A stretch of 7,117 nucleotides of DNA from NCBI GenBank assembly GCA_017414585.1, contig JAFQLN010000058.1, positions 1-7,117 on the forward strand, in the 5' to 3' direction. Within the stretch, counting starts at the first letter, position 1. The number at the start of each line of letters is the position of its first letter. Position numbers and translations under genes: made by a program. Shown here piece after piece: positions 1 through 6,564 of the stretch. The notes under the pieces are model-generated. The model was not told the DNA's origin and searched no databases. It saw only the letters and a list, made by a program, of their open reading frames with translations. This DNA is from Clostridia bacterium (GTDB taxonomy: Bacteria; Bacillota_A; Clostridia; Oscillospirales; CAG-272).

Positions 1-2
1 AG

Positions 3-329
3 AACAATGAAACGCTTTCCGTGAAGGACAAGCAGGGAAGAGCGCATACTGTGGACGCACTCGATGTTGTGGCTACTCTGCGCAATGACGGTGTGATCGC
101 CGTATCGGCTGTCAACAAGGATGCGGAAAACAGCAGAACGCTTACCCTTTCTGTTCCCGGTGCGAAGAAGTACCGTGTTCATACGCTCAACGGTGAATCC
201 ACGGAAAGCTATAACGATATCGGCGTGAACGGCATTGTTCTCCGTGACGGAGAATGGACGGACTGCGGCGGCGAGATCAGCATTGATCTGGAAGCGCACA
301 GCGTCAATATCATAGAAATCGAACAGTAA
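3..329 (+). CDS. Alpha-L-arabinofuranosidase C-terminal fragment (probable GH51), 5' end outside window
   Basis: The frame is open from the left edge (first full codon at 3) to TAA at 327-329, giving 108 C-terminal residues; the GTG at 21 is internal and has no ribosome binding site, so it is not a start. The piece looks like the C-terminal beta-sandwich domain of GH51 enzymes: it opens with LDVVATLRNDG, continues with a VSAVNKD strand, then HTLNGESTESYND followed by GIVLRDGEW, and ends in EAHSVNIIEIEQ, matching the family's usual ending with a Ser-Val step before a final hydrophobic strand. The complete GH51 gene at 4794 has the same layout ([17 protein letters not shown], then [11 protein letters not shown]), though the two sequences are far apart. 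The catalytic barrel is not in the window, so activity is inferred. It would release L-arabinose side groups from arabinoxylan or arabinan fragments. It lies 37 bases before the GH3 gene, probably in the same transcript. Confidence 0.72.
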   Translation, partial: NNETLSVKDKQGRAHTVDALDVVATLRNDGVIAVSAVNKDAENSRTLTLSVPGAKKYRVHTLNGESTESYNDIGVNGIVLRDGEWTDCGGEISIDLEAHSVNIIEIEQ

Positions 330-337
330 AAGACATC

Positions 338-360
338 CTCTTTTGTATGACAAAAAGGAG
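338..360 (+). promoter_or_regulatory. Ribosome binding site of the GH3 gene, with a possible imperfect hairpin covering it
   Basis: AAGGAG at 355-360 sits six bases before ATG 367 and decides the start. An in-frame TTG at 343 would overlap this site and add eight residues that resemble no family N-terminus, so it is rejected. The preceding CTCTTTT (338-344) can pair with AAAAGGAG (353-360) with one bulged G at 357, closing a loop at 345-352. This could partly mask the site. The pairing is seen in the sequence; any regulatory effect is inference. Confidence 0.6.
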
Positions 361-366
361 AAACCA

Positions 367-2478
367 ATGACAAGAGAACAGGCAAGAGCACGTGCGAAAG
401 CGCTTGTTGATCAGATGACGGTCGAAGAAAAAGCGTCGCAGCTGCTCTATAACGCTCCCGCCATCGAACGCCTCGGTATCCGCGAGCATAACTGGTGGAA
501 CGAAGCGTCGCACGGCGTGGCGAGATCGGGTATGGCTACCGTCTTCCCGCACGCCATCGGACTTGCCGCCGCCTTCAATCCCGAACTGCTCGGAGAAGTG
601 GGAGACGCGGTTTCAACCGAAGCGAGAGCAAAATATAACAATAGCGTCCTGCATGGGGATCACGATATCTATAAGAATCTCACCTACTGGACGCCGAACA
701 TCAATATTTTCCGTGATCCCAGATGGGGCCGCGGACAGGAAACCTTCGGGGAAGACCCGTACCTCACCGCAGTCCTCGGCGTGGAATATATCCGCGGTCT
801 GCAGGGAGAGGGAGAGTTTCTCAAATCTGCCGCCTGTGCGAAGCATTTTGCCGTGCACTCCGGACCCGAAGCACTCCGCCATTCGTTTGACGCAGTTGTG
901 AGCGATCATGACCTGTGGGAGACCTACCTTCCCGCATTTGAATGGACGGTGAAAGCGGGCGTTGCCGGTGTCATGGGTGCGTATAACCGGACAAACGGTC
1001 ACCCCTGCTGCGCACATCCGACGCTGATGGGAGAAATCCTGCGCGGACAATGGGGCTTTGAAGGCTATTTCGTATCCGACTGCTGGGCAATTTCCGATAT
1101 CTGCAAGTATCATCATTACACCGATACGATGCAGGAAGCCGCAGCTGCCGCACTGAAAAACGGCTGTCAGCTCAACTGCGGCAACACGTATAAGCACCTG
1201 ATGGAAGCGTACGAAATGGACCTGATCACGGAAGAGGATATCACCGATGCGGCGGTCAGACTGTTTGAAATCCGTCATCTCCTCGGTGAATTTGAGGAAG
1301 TGCGCCCGTATTCCGATATCCCCTTCGACAAGCTCGACTGCGAAGAACACCGTGCACTCAACCTGAAAGCAGCGGAAGAATGTATGGTATTGCTCAAAAA
1401 CGACGGCATCCTTCCGCTTGATCCGAAAGCAAAGCATAAAATCGCCGTGATCGGACCGAACGCTATGTCCACTGTTGCGCTCGAAGGCAACTACAACGGA
1501 ATGGCATCCGAATACATCACGGTCGCGGAAGGCGTACGCAGGGTCTTTGCGGATTCTTCCGTCCGCGTTGCCAAGGGATGCAACATCTGGGTGGATCACC
1601 GCAACGACTGCTCCGGCTTTACCAATATGATTTCGGAAGGCGTTGCATATGCACAGAACGCCGATACAACCGTTCTCGTTCTCGGACTGGACTGCCACAT
1701 CGAAGGCGAACAGACCGGAATGCATAATGAATACTTCGACGATGGTGACAAGAAGCAGCTCATTCTCCCGAAAACACAGATGGAACTTGCACAAAAAGTC
1801 TGCGAAGTCTGCGACAACGTGATTGTCGTTGTCTTTGCGGGCAGTGCGGTGGATCTCGGTGAGGAACTGACCTCCCGCGCACGTGCGATTATCCACGGCT
1901 GGTATCCGGGTGCTGTCGGCGGTCTGGCTGCGGCAAGACTGATCGCGGGAATGTACTCGCCGAGCGGAAAACTCCCGATTACCTTCTACGCAAATGAAAA
2001 CGGTCTTGCGGACATTACGGAATATGCAATGACCAACCGCACATACCGTTATTATACCGGCAAGCCGCTGTATCCGTTCGGCTACGGTCTGTCGTATACG
2101 AGCTTCGCTTATTCCGACGTCAAGCTGCTTTCGGAAACTGACGACGAATATGAAATCGGATTGACACTGGAAAACACCGGCGCGATGGATGGCATCGAAA
2201 AGGTGCAGGTTTACGCTTCCTACACAGATTCCAGAACCGTGACGCCGTTCTGCCAGCTCTGCGGACTCAAAGCAGTCAGACTTGCGGCGGGCGAAAAGGT
2301 CACAACGACTGTGCGGGTGAACAAATACTGGACAAAGGCAGTTCTCGAAGACGGTTCTCGTGTCGAGGCGGACGGCAGACTGGAATTCACTGTCGGCGGA
2401 CACCAGCCCGATGCAAGAAGCCGTGAGCTTCTCGGAGACGATCTTCAGAAACTGGTACTGAAAGTGGTGATGAAATGA
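367..2478 (+). CDS. GH3 family glycoside hydrolase, probable cytoplasmic beta-xylosidase
   Basis: A 703-residue three-domain GH3 enzyme that most likely cleaves D-xylose from the non-reducing end of xylo-oligosaccharides. The N-terminal barrel covers about residues 10-310: WWNEASHGVARSG (43-55), FRDPRWGRGQETFGEDPY (115-132), AKHFAVHSGPE (158-168) and GYFVSDCWAISD, in which Asp238 is the predicted catalytic nucleophile. The alpha/beta sandwich follows (about 345-565), with IEGEQ (445-449) as the likely place of the general acid/base Glu and LPKTQ at 467-471. PFGYGLSYTSF (570-580) leads into a fibronectin-III-like C-terminal domain (about 585-690). There is no signal peptide, so it should be intracellular. 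The WWNEASHG and SDCWAI pattern and the coupling to xylB favour beta-xylosidase over beta-glucosidase; a dual xylosidase/arabinofuranosidase is also possible, since GH3 specificity is hard to read from sequence. Its stop overlaps the xylB start. Confidence 0.93.
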   Translation: MTREQARARAKALVDQMTVEEKASQLLYNAPAIERLGIREHNWWNEASHGVARSGMATVFPHAIGLAAAFNPELLGEVGDAVSTEARAKYNNSVLHGDHDIYKNLTYWTPNINIFRDPRWGRGQETFGEDPYLTAVLGVEYIRGLQGEGEFLKSAACAKHFAVHSGPEALRHSFDAVVSDHDLWETYLPAFEWTVKAGVAGVMGAYNRTNGHPCCAHPTLMGEILRGQWGFEGYFVSDCWAISDICKYHHYTDTMQEAAAAALKNGCQLNCGNTYKHLMEAYEMDLITEEDITDAAVRLFEIRHLLGEFEEVRPYSDIPFDKLDCEEHRALNLKAAEECMVLLKNDGILPLDPKAKHKIAVIGPNAMSTVALEGNYNGMASEYITVAEGVRRVFADSSVRVAKGCNIWVDHRNDCSGFTNMISEGVAYAQNADTTVLVLGLDCHIEGEQTGMHNEYFDDGDKKQLILPKTQMELAQKVCEVCDNVIVVVFAGSAVDLGEELTSRARAIIHGWYPGAVGGLAAARLIAGMYSPSGKLPITFYANENGLADITEYAMTNRTYRYYTGKPLYPFGYGLSYTSFAYSDVKLLSETDDEYEIGLTLENTGAMDGIEKVQVYASYTDSRTVTPFCQLCGLKAVRLAAGEKVTTTVRVNKYWTKAVLEDGSRVEADGRLEFTVGGHQPDARSRELLGDDLQKLVLKVVMK

Positions 2479-3998
2479 AATATACAATCGGTATAGATAT
2501 CGGTACATCCGGCACGAAAACCGTGCTGTTTGACCAGACCGGCAAAAAGATTGCATCTTCAACAATCGAATATCCCATGTCTCAGCCGAAGAACGGCTGG
2601 GCGGAACAGAATCCTCTCGACTGGTGGAACGCAGTGCTCGGAACAACGGCAGATGTCGTCAAAAAGAGCGGCGTGCCCGCAGCGGATATTGTGGGTATCG
2701 GTCTTTCCGGACAGATGCACTCGGTTGTCCTGCTCGACAAGGATAACAATGTTCTTCGCCCGTCGATTCTGTGGTGCGACCAGAGAACAGCGGAAGAATG
2801 CGCGGATATCGAAGCACTTGTCGGCAGAAAACGCCTGATTGAAATCACGGCAAACCCCGCGCTCACCGGCTTCACCGCATCCAAAATCATGTGGGTAAAG
2901 AAGCACGAACCCGAAATCTGGGAAAAGACCGCGCACATCCTTCTCTGCAAGGACTACATCCGCTTCATGATGACCGGCGAATACGCAACCGAAGTATCCG
3001 ACGCGAGCGGTATGCAGCTTCTCGATGTTCCGAACCGCTGCTGGTCGGATGAAGTGCTTGAGAAGCTCGGTATTGACAAGAATCTTCTCGGCAAGGTTTA
3101 CGAATCCCCCGAAATCACCGGATATATCACCGATGAAATTGCCGCAAAGACCGGTCTTGCTGCCAGAACGCCCGTTGTCGGCGGGGCAGGGGACAATGCG
3201 GCAGCCGCAGTCGGTGAAGGTGTTGTGTCCGACGGACGCGCATTCACCACCATCGGCACAAGCGGCGTTGTATTCGCGCATACGGACAAGATCCAGATTG
3301 ATCCGGACGGAAAAGTGCATACCTTCTGCTGCGCTGTTCCCGGTGCATGGCACGTTATGGGCGTAACGCTTGCGGCAGGACAGTCCCTCCGCTGGCTGCG
3401 CGACACAATCTGCACGGAAGAAATCCGTCAGGCGGAAGCCGAAGGCGTTGACCCGTACATGATTATGGACAAGGAAGCGGCACAGTCTCCCATCGGTGCG
3501 AACCGGCTGCTCTATATGCCCTACATCATGGGCGAAAGAACTCCGCATCTTGACCCGGACTGCCGCGGCGGCTTTGTCGGTCTTTCCGGTATGCATACAA
3601 GAGCGGATCTCACCCGTGCGGTTCTCGAAGGCGTATGCTACTCCCTCAAGGACTGCCTCGGCGTACTCGATGCCATGGGCGTCAATCCTGAAGATATGCG
3701 CATCTGCGGCGGCGGCGGCAAGAGCCCGTTCTGGAGAAAGATGCTCGCGGATGTATACGGTATTCTGGTACTCCGCATTGAATCGGATGAAGGTCCGGCA
3801 CTCGGCGTTGCTATTCTCGCCATGGTCGGTGCGGGACTGTACCCGTCCGTGAAGGATGCCTGCGATACCATCGTAAGCATCAAGGATTCCACGGCAAACG
3901 ATCCCGAAAACACTGCGAAGTACGGTGAATTCTACGCAGTTTACAAGACTCTCTACGCGAACCTGAAGAACAGCTTCAAGGCACTCGCGGCACTCTAA
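2475..3998 (+). CDS. xylB: Xylulokinase (FGGY carbohydrate kinase)
   Basis: Phosphorylates D-xylulose with ATP to D-xylulose 5-phosphate, the entry point of xylose into the pentose phosphate pathway. The 507-residue protein is close to the family's usual length of about 480-510. It begins with the FGGY phosphate-binding motif IGIDIGTSGTK (5-15; Asp8). GLSGQMHS (76-83) is the xylulokinase GQMHG substrate motif with Ser instead of Gly at its end. GGAGDNAAAA carries the predicted catalytic base Asp240, followed by TTIGTSGVVFAH, GERTPHLDPDCRGGFVGLS and the C-terminal nucleotide-binding ICGGGGKSPFWRKM. The start ATG overlaps the GH3 stop as ATGA (2475-2478), and no good Shine-Dalgarno precedes it, so translation is probably coupled to the GH3 gene. 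Fixed co-expression with the GH3 enzyme supports xylose as the product being used. Xylose isomerase is not in the window. Other FGGY kinases are less likely given the GQMH motif. Confidence 0.96.
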   Translation: MKYTIGIDIGTSGTKTVLFDQTGKKIASSTIEYPMSQPKNGWAEQNPLDWWNAVLGTTADVVKKSGVPAADIVGIGLSGQMHSVVLLDKDNNVLRPSILWCDQRTAEECADIEALVGRKRLIEITANPALTGFTASKIMWVKKHEPEIWEKTAHILLCKDYIRFMMTGEYATEVSDASGMQLLDVPNRCWSDEVLEKLGIDKNLLGKVYESPEITGYITDEIAAKTGLAARTPVVGGAGDNAAAAVGEGVVSDGRAFTTIGTSGVVFAHTDKIQIDPDGKVHTFCCAVPGAWHVMGVTLAAGQSLRWLRDTICTEEIRQAEAEGVDPYMIMDKEAAQSPIGANRLLYMPYIMGERTPHLDPDCRGGFVGLSGMHTRADLTRAVLEGVCYSLKDCLGVLDAMGVNPEDMRICGGGGKSPFWRKMLADVYGILVLRIESDEGPALGVAILAMVGAGLYPSVKDACDTIVSIKDSTANDPENTAKYGEFYAVYKTLYANLKNSFKALAAL

Positions 3999-4010
3999 TA
4001 AATATTTCAC

Positions 4011-4016
4011 AGGAGG
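4011..4016 (+). promoter_or_regulatory. Strong ribosome binding site of the ThuA-domain gene
   Basis: A perfect AGGAGG lies eight bases before ATG 4025, in a 26-base gap after the xylB stop. It fixes the start codon. It also suggests that this gene is translated independently of xylB, unlike the coupled GH3-xylB pair. Confidence 0.85.
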
Positions 4017-4024
4017 ACTACACA

Positions 4025-4750
4025 ATGGAAAAGAAGGTTCTGATTTTTCAGGGCGGCTGGGACGGACATGAACCGAAGCTGACCTCGAAGCGCTTTGCGC
4101 GTCTGATGGAAGAAGAGGGCTACACCGCAGAAATCTACGATACGCAGGATTGTCTTGCCGACCGCGAAAAGCTCTGCGAATACTCCCTCATTGTTGCTTG
4201 CTGGACGATGGGACAGATTCCCGGTGAATATACCCGCAACATTTCCTACGCAGTGGGCAGAGGCACCGGTCTGGCAGGATGCCATGGCGGTATGTGCGAC
4301 GCATTCCGTATGGATACCGAATGGCAGTTCATGACCGGCGGTCAGTGGGTCAGCCATCCGGGCGGTGACGGTGTTGAATACACTGTAAATGTAATCCACG
4401 GCGCGAACCCCATCACAGAGGGTCTCGAAGACTTCCCCGTAAAGAGCGAACATTACTATCTTCATATCGACCCGTCCATTGAAGTTCTGGCAACGACCCG
4501 TTTCCCGCTCGTTCACTACTACCATATTTCCAACAAGATTGTTGATATGCCCGTCGCATGGACGAAGTTCTGGGGCAATGGACGTGTATTCTACACCTCT
4601 CTCGGTCATCACGACGACGTATTCGACAATTCCCCGAACGCAGAAATTCTCATGAAGCGCGGTATGTTATGGGCAGCGGAAGGCAAGCAGTACGCAATCG
4701 ACCACAACCTTACCACCGAACGCTTTGAAAACAACGCGAAGATGTATTGA
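4025..4750 (+). CDS. ThuA-domain protein (class I glutamine amidotransferase-like fold)
   Basis: A 241-residue protein of the ThuA (trehalose utilisation) family. It starts with the first strand KKVLIFQGGWDGHEP (His15), has VACWTMGQI as a central strand, and then GTGLAGCHGGMCDAF, the place of the nucleophile elbow in related amidotransferase folds, with Cys86-His87. Next come GGQWVSHPGG, the conserved KSEHYYLHID region, and PVAWTKFWGNGRVFYTSLGH near the C-terminus. It has no signal peptide or membrane segment, so it is probably cytoplasmic. Biochemical roles in the family are poorly defined: rhizobial ThuA works with the Gfo/Idh/MocA-type ThuB in oxidising trehalose and related disaccharides to 3-keto forms, and many homologues sit beside such oxidoreductases and glycosidases. 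Here a Gfo/Idh/MocA gene lies about 1.8 kb downstream in the same direction. A role in metabolising a modified or oxidised pentoside is inference; the family call is firm and the substrate is unknown. Confidence 0.88.
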   Translation: MEKKVLIFQGGWDGHEPKLTSKRFARLMEEEGYTAEIYDTQDCLADREKLCEYSLIVACWTMGQIPGEYTRNISYAVGRGTGLAGCHGGMCDAFRMDTEWQFMTGGQWVSHPGGDGVEYTVNVIHGANPITEGLEDFPVKSEHYYLHIDPSIEVLATTRFPLVHYYHISNKIVDMPVAWTKFWGNGRVFYTSLGHHDDVFDNSPNAEILMKRGMLWAAEGKQYAIDHNLTTERFENNAKMY

Positions 4751-4754
4751 TCGG

Positions 4755-4772
4755 CAGCGCAGTCCTGCGTTG
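4755..4772 (+). other. Small intercistronic RNA hairpin before the GH51 gene
   Basis: Bases 4755-4761 (CAGCGCA) pair with 4766-4772 (TGCGTTG) in seven base pairs, including one G-U, around the four-base loop GTCC. It fills much of the 43-base gap between the ThuA-domain gene and the GH51 gene. No T-run follows, so it is not a Rho-independent terminator. It could affect mRNA processing or stability, or be chance; the pairing is seen and the function is not. Confidence 0.35.
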
Positions 4773-4785
4773 GAGGAAATTGGAG
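4772..4785 (+). promoter_or_regulatory. Two tandem Shine-Dalgarno-like sequences before the GH51 gene
   Basis: GGAGG at 4772-4776 lies 17 bases from ATG 4794, too far for ideal use, while GGAG at 4782-4785 lies eight bases away and is the likely functional site. The first touches the 3' foot of the hairpin at 4755-4772. It could serve as a standby site; that is inference. Confidence 0.6.
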
Positions 4786-4793
4786 AATAACGG

Positions 4794-6263
4794 ATGGAAA
4801 AATATTTAATCAATCCTAACCAGAAAATCAGCCATATCAATCGTGATATCTACGGTTGTTTCAGCGAACATCTCGGCAGATGTATCTACGAAGGTATGTT
4901 TGTAGGGGAAGATTCCCCGATCCCCAATGTCAATGGGATGCGTAAAGACGTGATTGATGCTCTGCGTGAAATGGGACTGCCCGTTCTGCGCTGGCCCGGC
5001 GGATGCTTTGCCGACGAATATCACTGGAAAGACGGTATCGGCCCGAAGGAAAGCCGCAAGAAGATGATCAACACCCACTGGGGCGGCGTCATTGAGGACA
5101 ACTCCTTCGGTACGCACGAATTCTTTGAAGCCTGCAGACAGATCGGCTGTGAAGCATATATCTGCGGCAATGTCGGCTCCGGCACTGTGCAGGAAATGAG
5201 CGAATGGGTCGAATATATGACCTCCGACGGTATCTCTCCCATGTCCGCATCCCGTAAGGAAAACGGACGGGAAGAACCGTGGAAGCTGAAGTATTTCGGC
5301 GTCGGAAACGAAAACTGGGGCTGCGGCGGCTCGATGACTCCGGAATTTTATGCGGATCAGTACAGACGCTACGCAACCTATGTTCGCACTTATGACCCGA
5401 ATAACCGGGCAAATAAGATCGCCTGCGGTCCGAACGGCGCGGATTATAACTGGACCGATGTGCTCATGAAAAAAGCCGGCGGCATGATGAACGGTCTGTC
5501 CCTGCATTATTACACCATCCCTTCCGGACACTGGGGCAAAAAAGGCAAAGCACTCGAGTACACGGATGAAGAATATTACGCAACGATTACCAAGGCGTAC
5601 TTTATGAATGAACTGGTCACCCGCCACGGCGAGATCATGAACCGCTATGACCCGAACAAACGTGTTGGTCTGATCGTGGATGAATGGGGGATCTGGTTCG
5701 ATGTTGAAGAAGGCACCAATCCCGGCTTCCTCTATCAGCAGAGTACGCTGCGTGATGCGATGGTTGCAGGTCTGACATTCAATATCTTCAACAAGCACTC
5801 CGACCGCGTGAAGATGGCGAATATCGCCCAGACCATCAATGTGCTTCAGTCTGTTGCTCTGACTGACGGTGAGGAAATGATCCTGACGCCGACCTACTAC
5901 GCATTCAAGATGTACAAGGATCATCAGGATAACACCCTGCTCGGTTCTTACATCACCACGCCCATGCTCGACGCGAAAACCCCCGCGCTTATCGAAAGCG
6001 CATCCGTGAAGGAAGACGGCACGATCGTTGCAACGATTGTCAATACCTCCCTCACAGAAGCGTCGGAAGTTCTCTGCCAGATCGCGGATACAAAGGCCAG
6101 CGGTATCACAGCGGAAATTCTCACCGGCGAAGCACACGATCACAACGACTTTGAAAACAAGAACGTGGTGAAGATCGAAGCATTCGACGGATTTGAAATG
6201 ACCGCCGACGGATTCAAAACAACACTGCCGCCCTGCTCGATCGTTAAGTTCCTTATCCGCTGA
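4794..6263 (+). CDS. abfA: Alpha-L-arabinofuranosidase, GH51, complete
   Basis: A 489-residue GH51 enzyme that hydrolyses terminal alpha-L-arabinofuranosyl groups from arabinoxylan and arabinan oligosaccharides. The family motifs are in order: [17 protein letters not shown] (18-34), [20 protein letters not shown] (64-83), CGNVGSGT (124-131), [13 protein letters not shown] with Glu173 as predicted acid/base, SLHYY, and VDEWGIWFD with Glu297 as predicted nucleophile. The two Glu positions closely match those known for the Geobacillus stearothermophilus family member (175 and 294), and length is typical. The barrel runs to about residue 380, followed by the beta-sandwich ending [11 protein letters not shown]. 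No signal peptide is present, so it should act in the cytoplasm on imported oligosaccharides. It has its own ribosome binding site and is followed after one base by the DUF6171-type gene. It is the second GH51-like gene of the window, and the two may differ in linkage preference. Confidence 0.96.
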   Translation: MEKYLINPNQKISHINRDIYGCFSEHLGRCIYEGMFVGEDSPIPNVNGMRKDVIDALREMGLPVLRWPGGCFADEYHWKDGIGPKESRKKMINTHWGGVIEDNSFGTHEFFEACRQIGCEAYICGNVGSGTVQEMSEWVEYMTSDGISPMSASRKENGREEPWKLKYFGVGNENWGCGGSMTPEFYADQYRRYATYVRTYDPNNRANKIACGPNGADYNWTDVLMKKAGGMMNGLSLHYYTIPSGHWGKKGKALEYTDEEYYATITKAYFMNELVTRHGEIMNRYDPNKRVGLIVDEWGIWFDVEEGTNPGFLYQQSTLRDAMVAGLTFNIFNKHSDRVKMANIAQTINVLQSVALTDGEEMILTPTYYAFKMYKDHQDNTLLGSYITTPMLDAKTPALIESASVKEDGTIVATIVNTSLTEASEVLCQIADTKASGITAEILTGEAHDHNDFENKNVVKIEAFDGFEMTADGFKTTLPPCSIVKFLIR

Positions 6264-6264
6264 T

Positions 6265-6516
6265 ATGGAGGAATGCAAACGGTGTCTGCTCCGTGAAGCT
6301 GCACAGGACGACACATTCCGTGATATCCAGACGCGGATTGAGAAACTCTCTCCCGGCGATAAAGCGGATGAAGACCTGTACCGCACGAGGCTGGATGCCT
6401 GCAGAGACTGTGATCATCTGATTTCAGGAATCTGCATGAAATGCGGCTGCTATGTGGAATTCCGTGCGGCTTTCCGTAAAATGAAATGTCCGAATGCTGC
6501 AGACCGGAAATGGTAG
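6265..6516 (+). CDS. Small Cys-rich, probable zinc-binding protein (DUF6171-type)
   Basis: An 83-residue protein with eight cysteines arranged as two likely metal clusters: Cys4-x2-Cys7 at the start, then Cys46-x2-Cys49, Cys57-x2-Cys60-x-Cys62, and Cys75 near the end. The start ECKRCLLRE, the middle CRDCDHLISGICMKCGCYVE and the end RKMKCPNAADRKW match what I recall of the DUF6171 family of Bacillota; the family name is from memory and unverified. The linker 10-44 is charged and probably helical. ATG 6265 comes one base after the GH51 stop (TGA-T-ATG), and no Shine-Dalgarno is visible before it, so translation is probably coupled by termination-reinitiation. No later in-frame start would keep the first cysteine pair. 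The protein has no known function. The ordered cysteines and family resemblance argue that it is a real gene and not a chance frame. Confidence 0.82.
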   Translation: MEECKRCLLREAAQDDTFRDIQTRIEKLSPGDKADEDLYRTRLDACRDCDHLISGICMKCGCYVEFRAAFRKMKCPNAADRKW

Positions 6517-6549
6517 GCAGGATTCGCTGAAATTCGCAAAAACAAACAG

Positions 6550-6555
6550 AAAGGA
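6550..6555 (+). promoter_or_regulatory. Ribosome binding site of the oxidoreductase gene
   Basis: AAAGGA lies nine bases before ATG 6565, within a 48-base gap after the DUF6171-type gene. It fixes the start, which also places the nucleotide-binding loop at the expected distance from the N-terminus. No promoter or terminator is seen in this gap. Confidence 0.75.
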
Positions 6556-6564
6556 TTCAACATC

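Noticed and set aside
7..20. Catabolite-repression (cre-like) half-palindrome GAAACGCTTTC
   Set aside because: It is one base shorter than the spacing of the CcpA consensus and lies inside a coding region, far from any promoter.
343..366. Upstream TTG start that would lengthen the GH3 protein by eight residues
   Set aside because: The AAGGAG site lies inside this stretch, six bases before ATG 367, so it would be coding and not serve the TTG; the extra residues do not look like a GH3 N-terminus.
330..366. Possible Rho-independent terminator between the left GH51 gene and GH3
   Set aside because: The stem is AT-rich and bulged, its T-run lies in the 5' arm and not after the stem, and it overlaps the ribosome binding site.
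394..407. AAGCGCTT palindrome shortly after the GH3 start, considered as a cre site
   Set aside because: Only the core matches; the flanks differ from the consensus at several positions, and it lies in codons typical of the protein.
613..2646. 677-codon minus-strand open frame opposite the GH3 gene and the start of xylB
   Set aside because: It is in mirror register with the GH3 codons and stays open because that gene avoids TTA, CTA and TCA. Its translation is rich in Cys, His, Arg and Phe with no recognisable domain, while the + strand encodes a full GH3 enzyme.
2559..4025. 488-codon minus-strand open frame opposite xylB
   Set aside because: It is a codon-register shadow of xylB that ends at the sense Ser29 TCA codon. 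No domain is recognisable.
4806..6386. 526-codon minus-strand open frame opposite the GH51 gene
   Set aside because: It has the same mirror register and the same cause. No family motif is seen, and it would also run across the DUF6171-type gene.
6522..6537. Two ATTCGC copies ten bases apart in the gap before the oxidoreductase gene
   Set aside because: Six-base direct repeats with one-turn spacing could be an operator, but two short copies are easily chance and no promoter elements are visible nearby.
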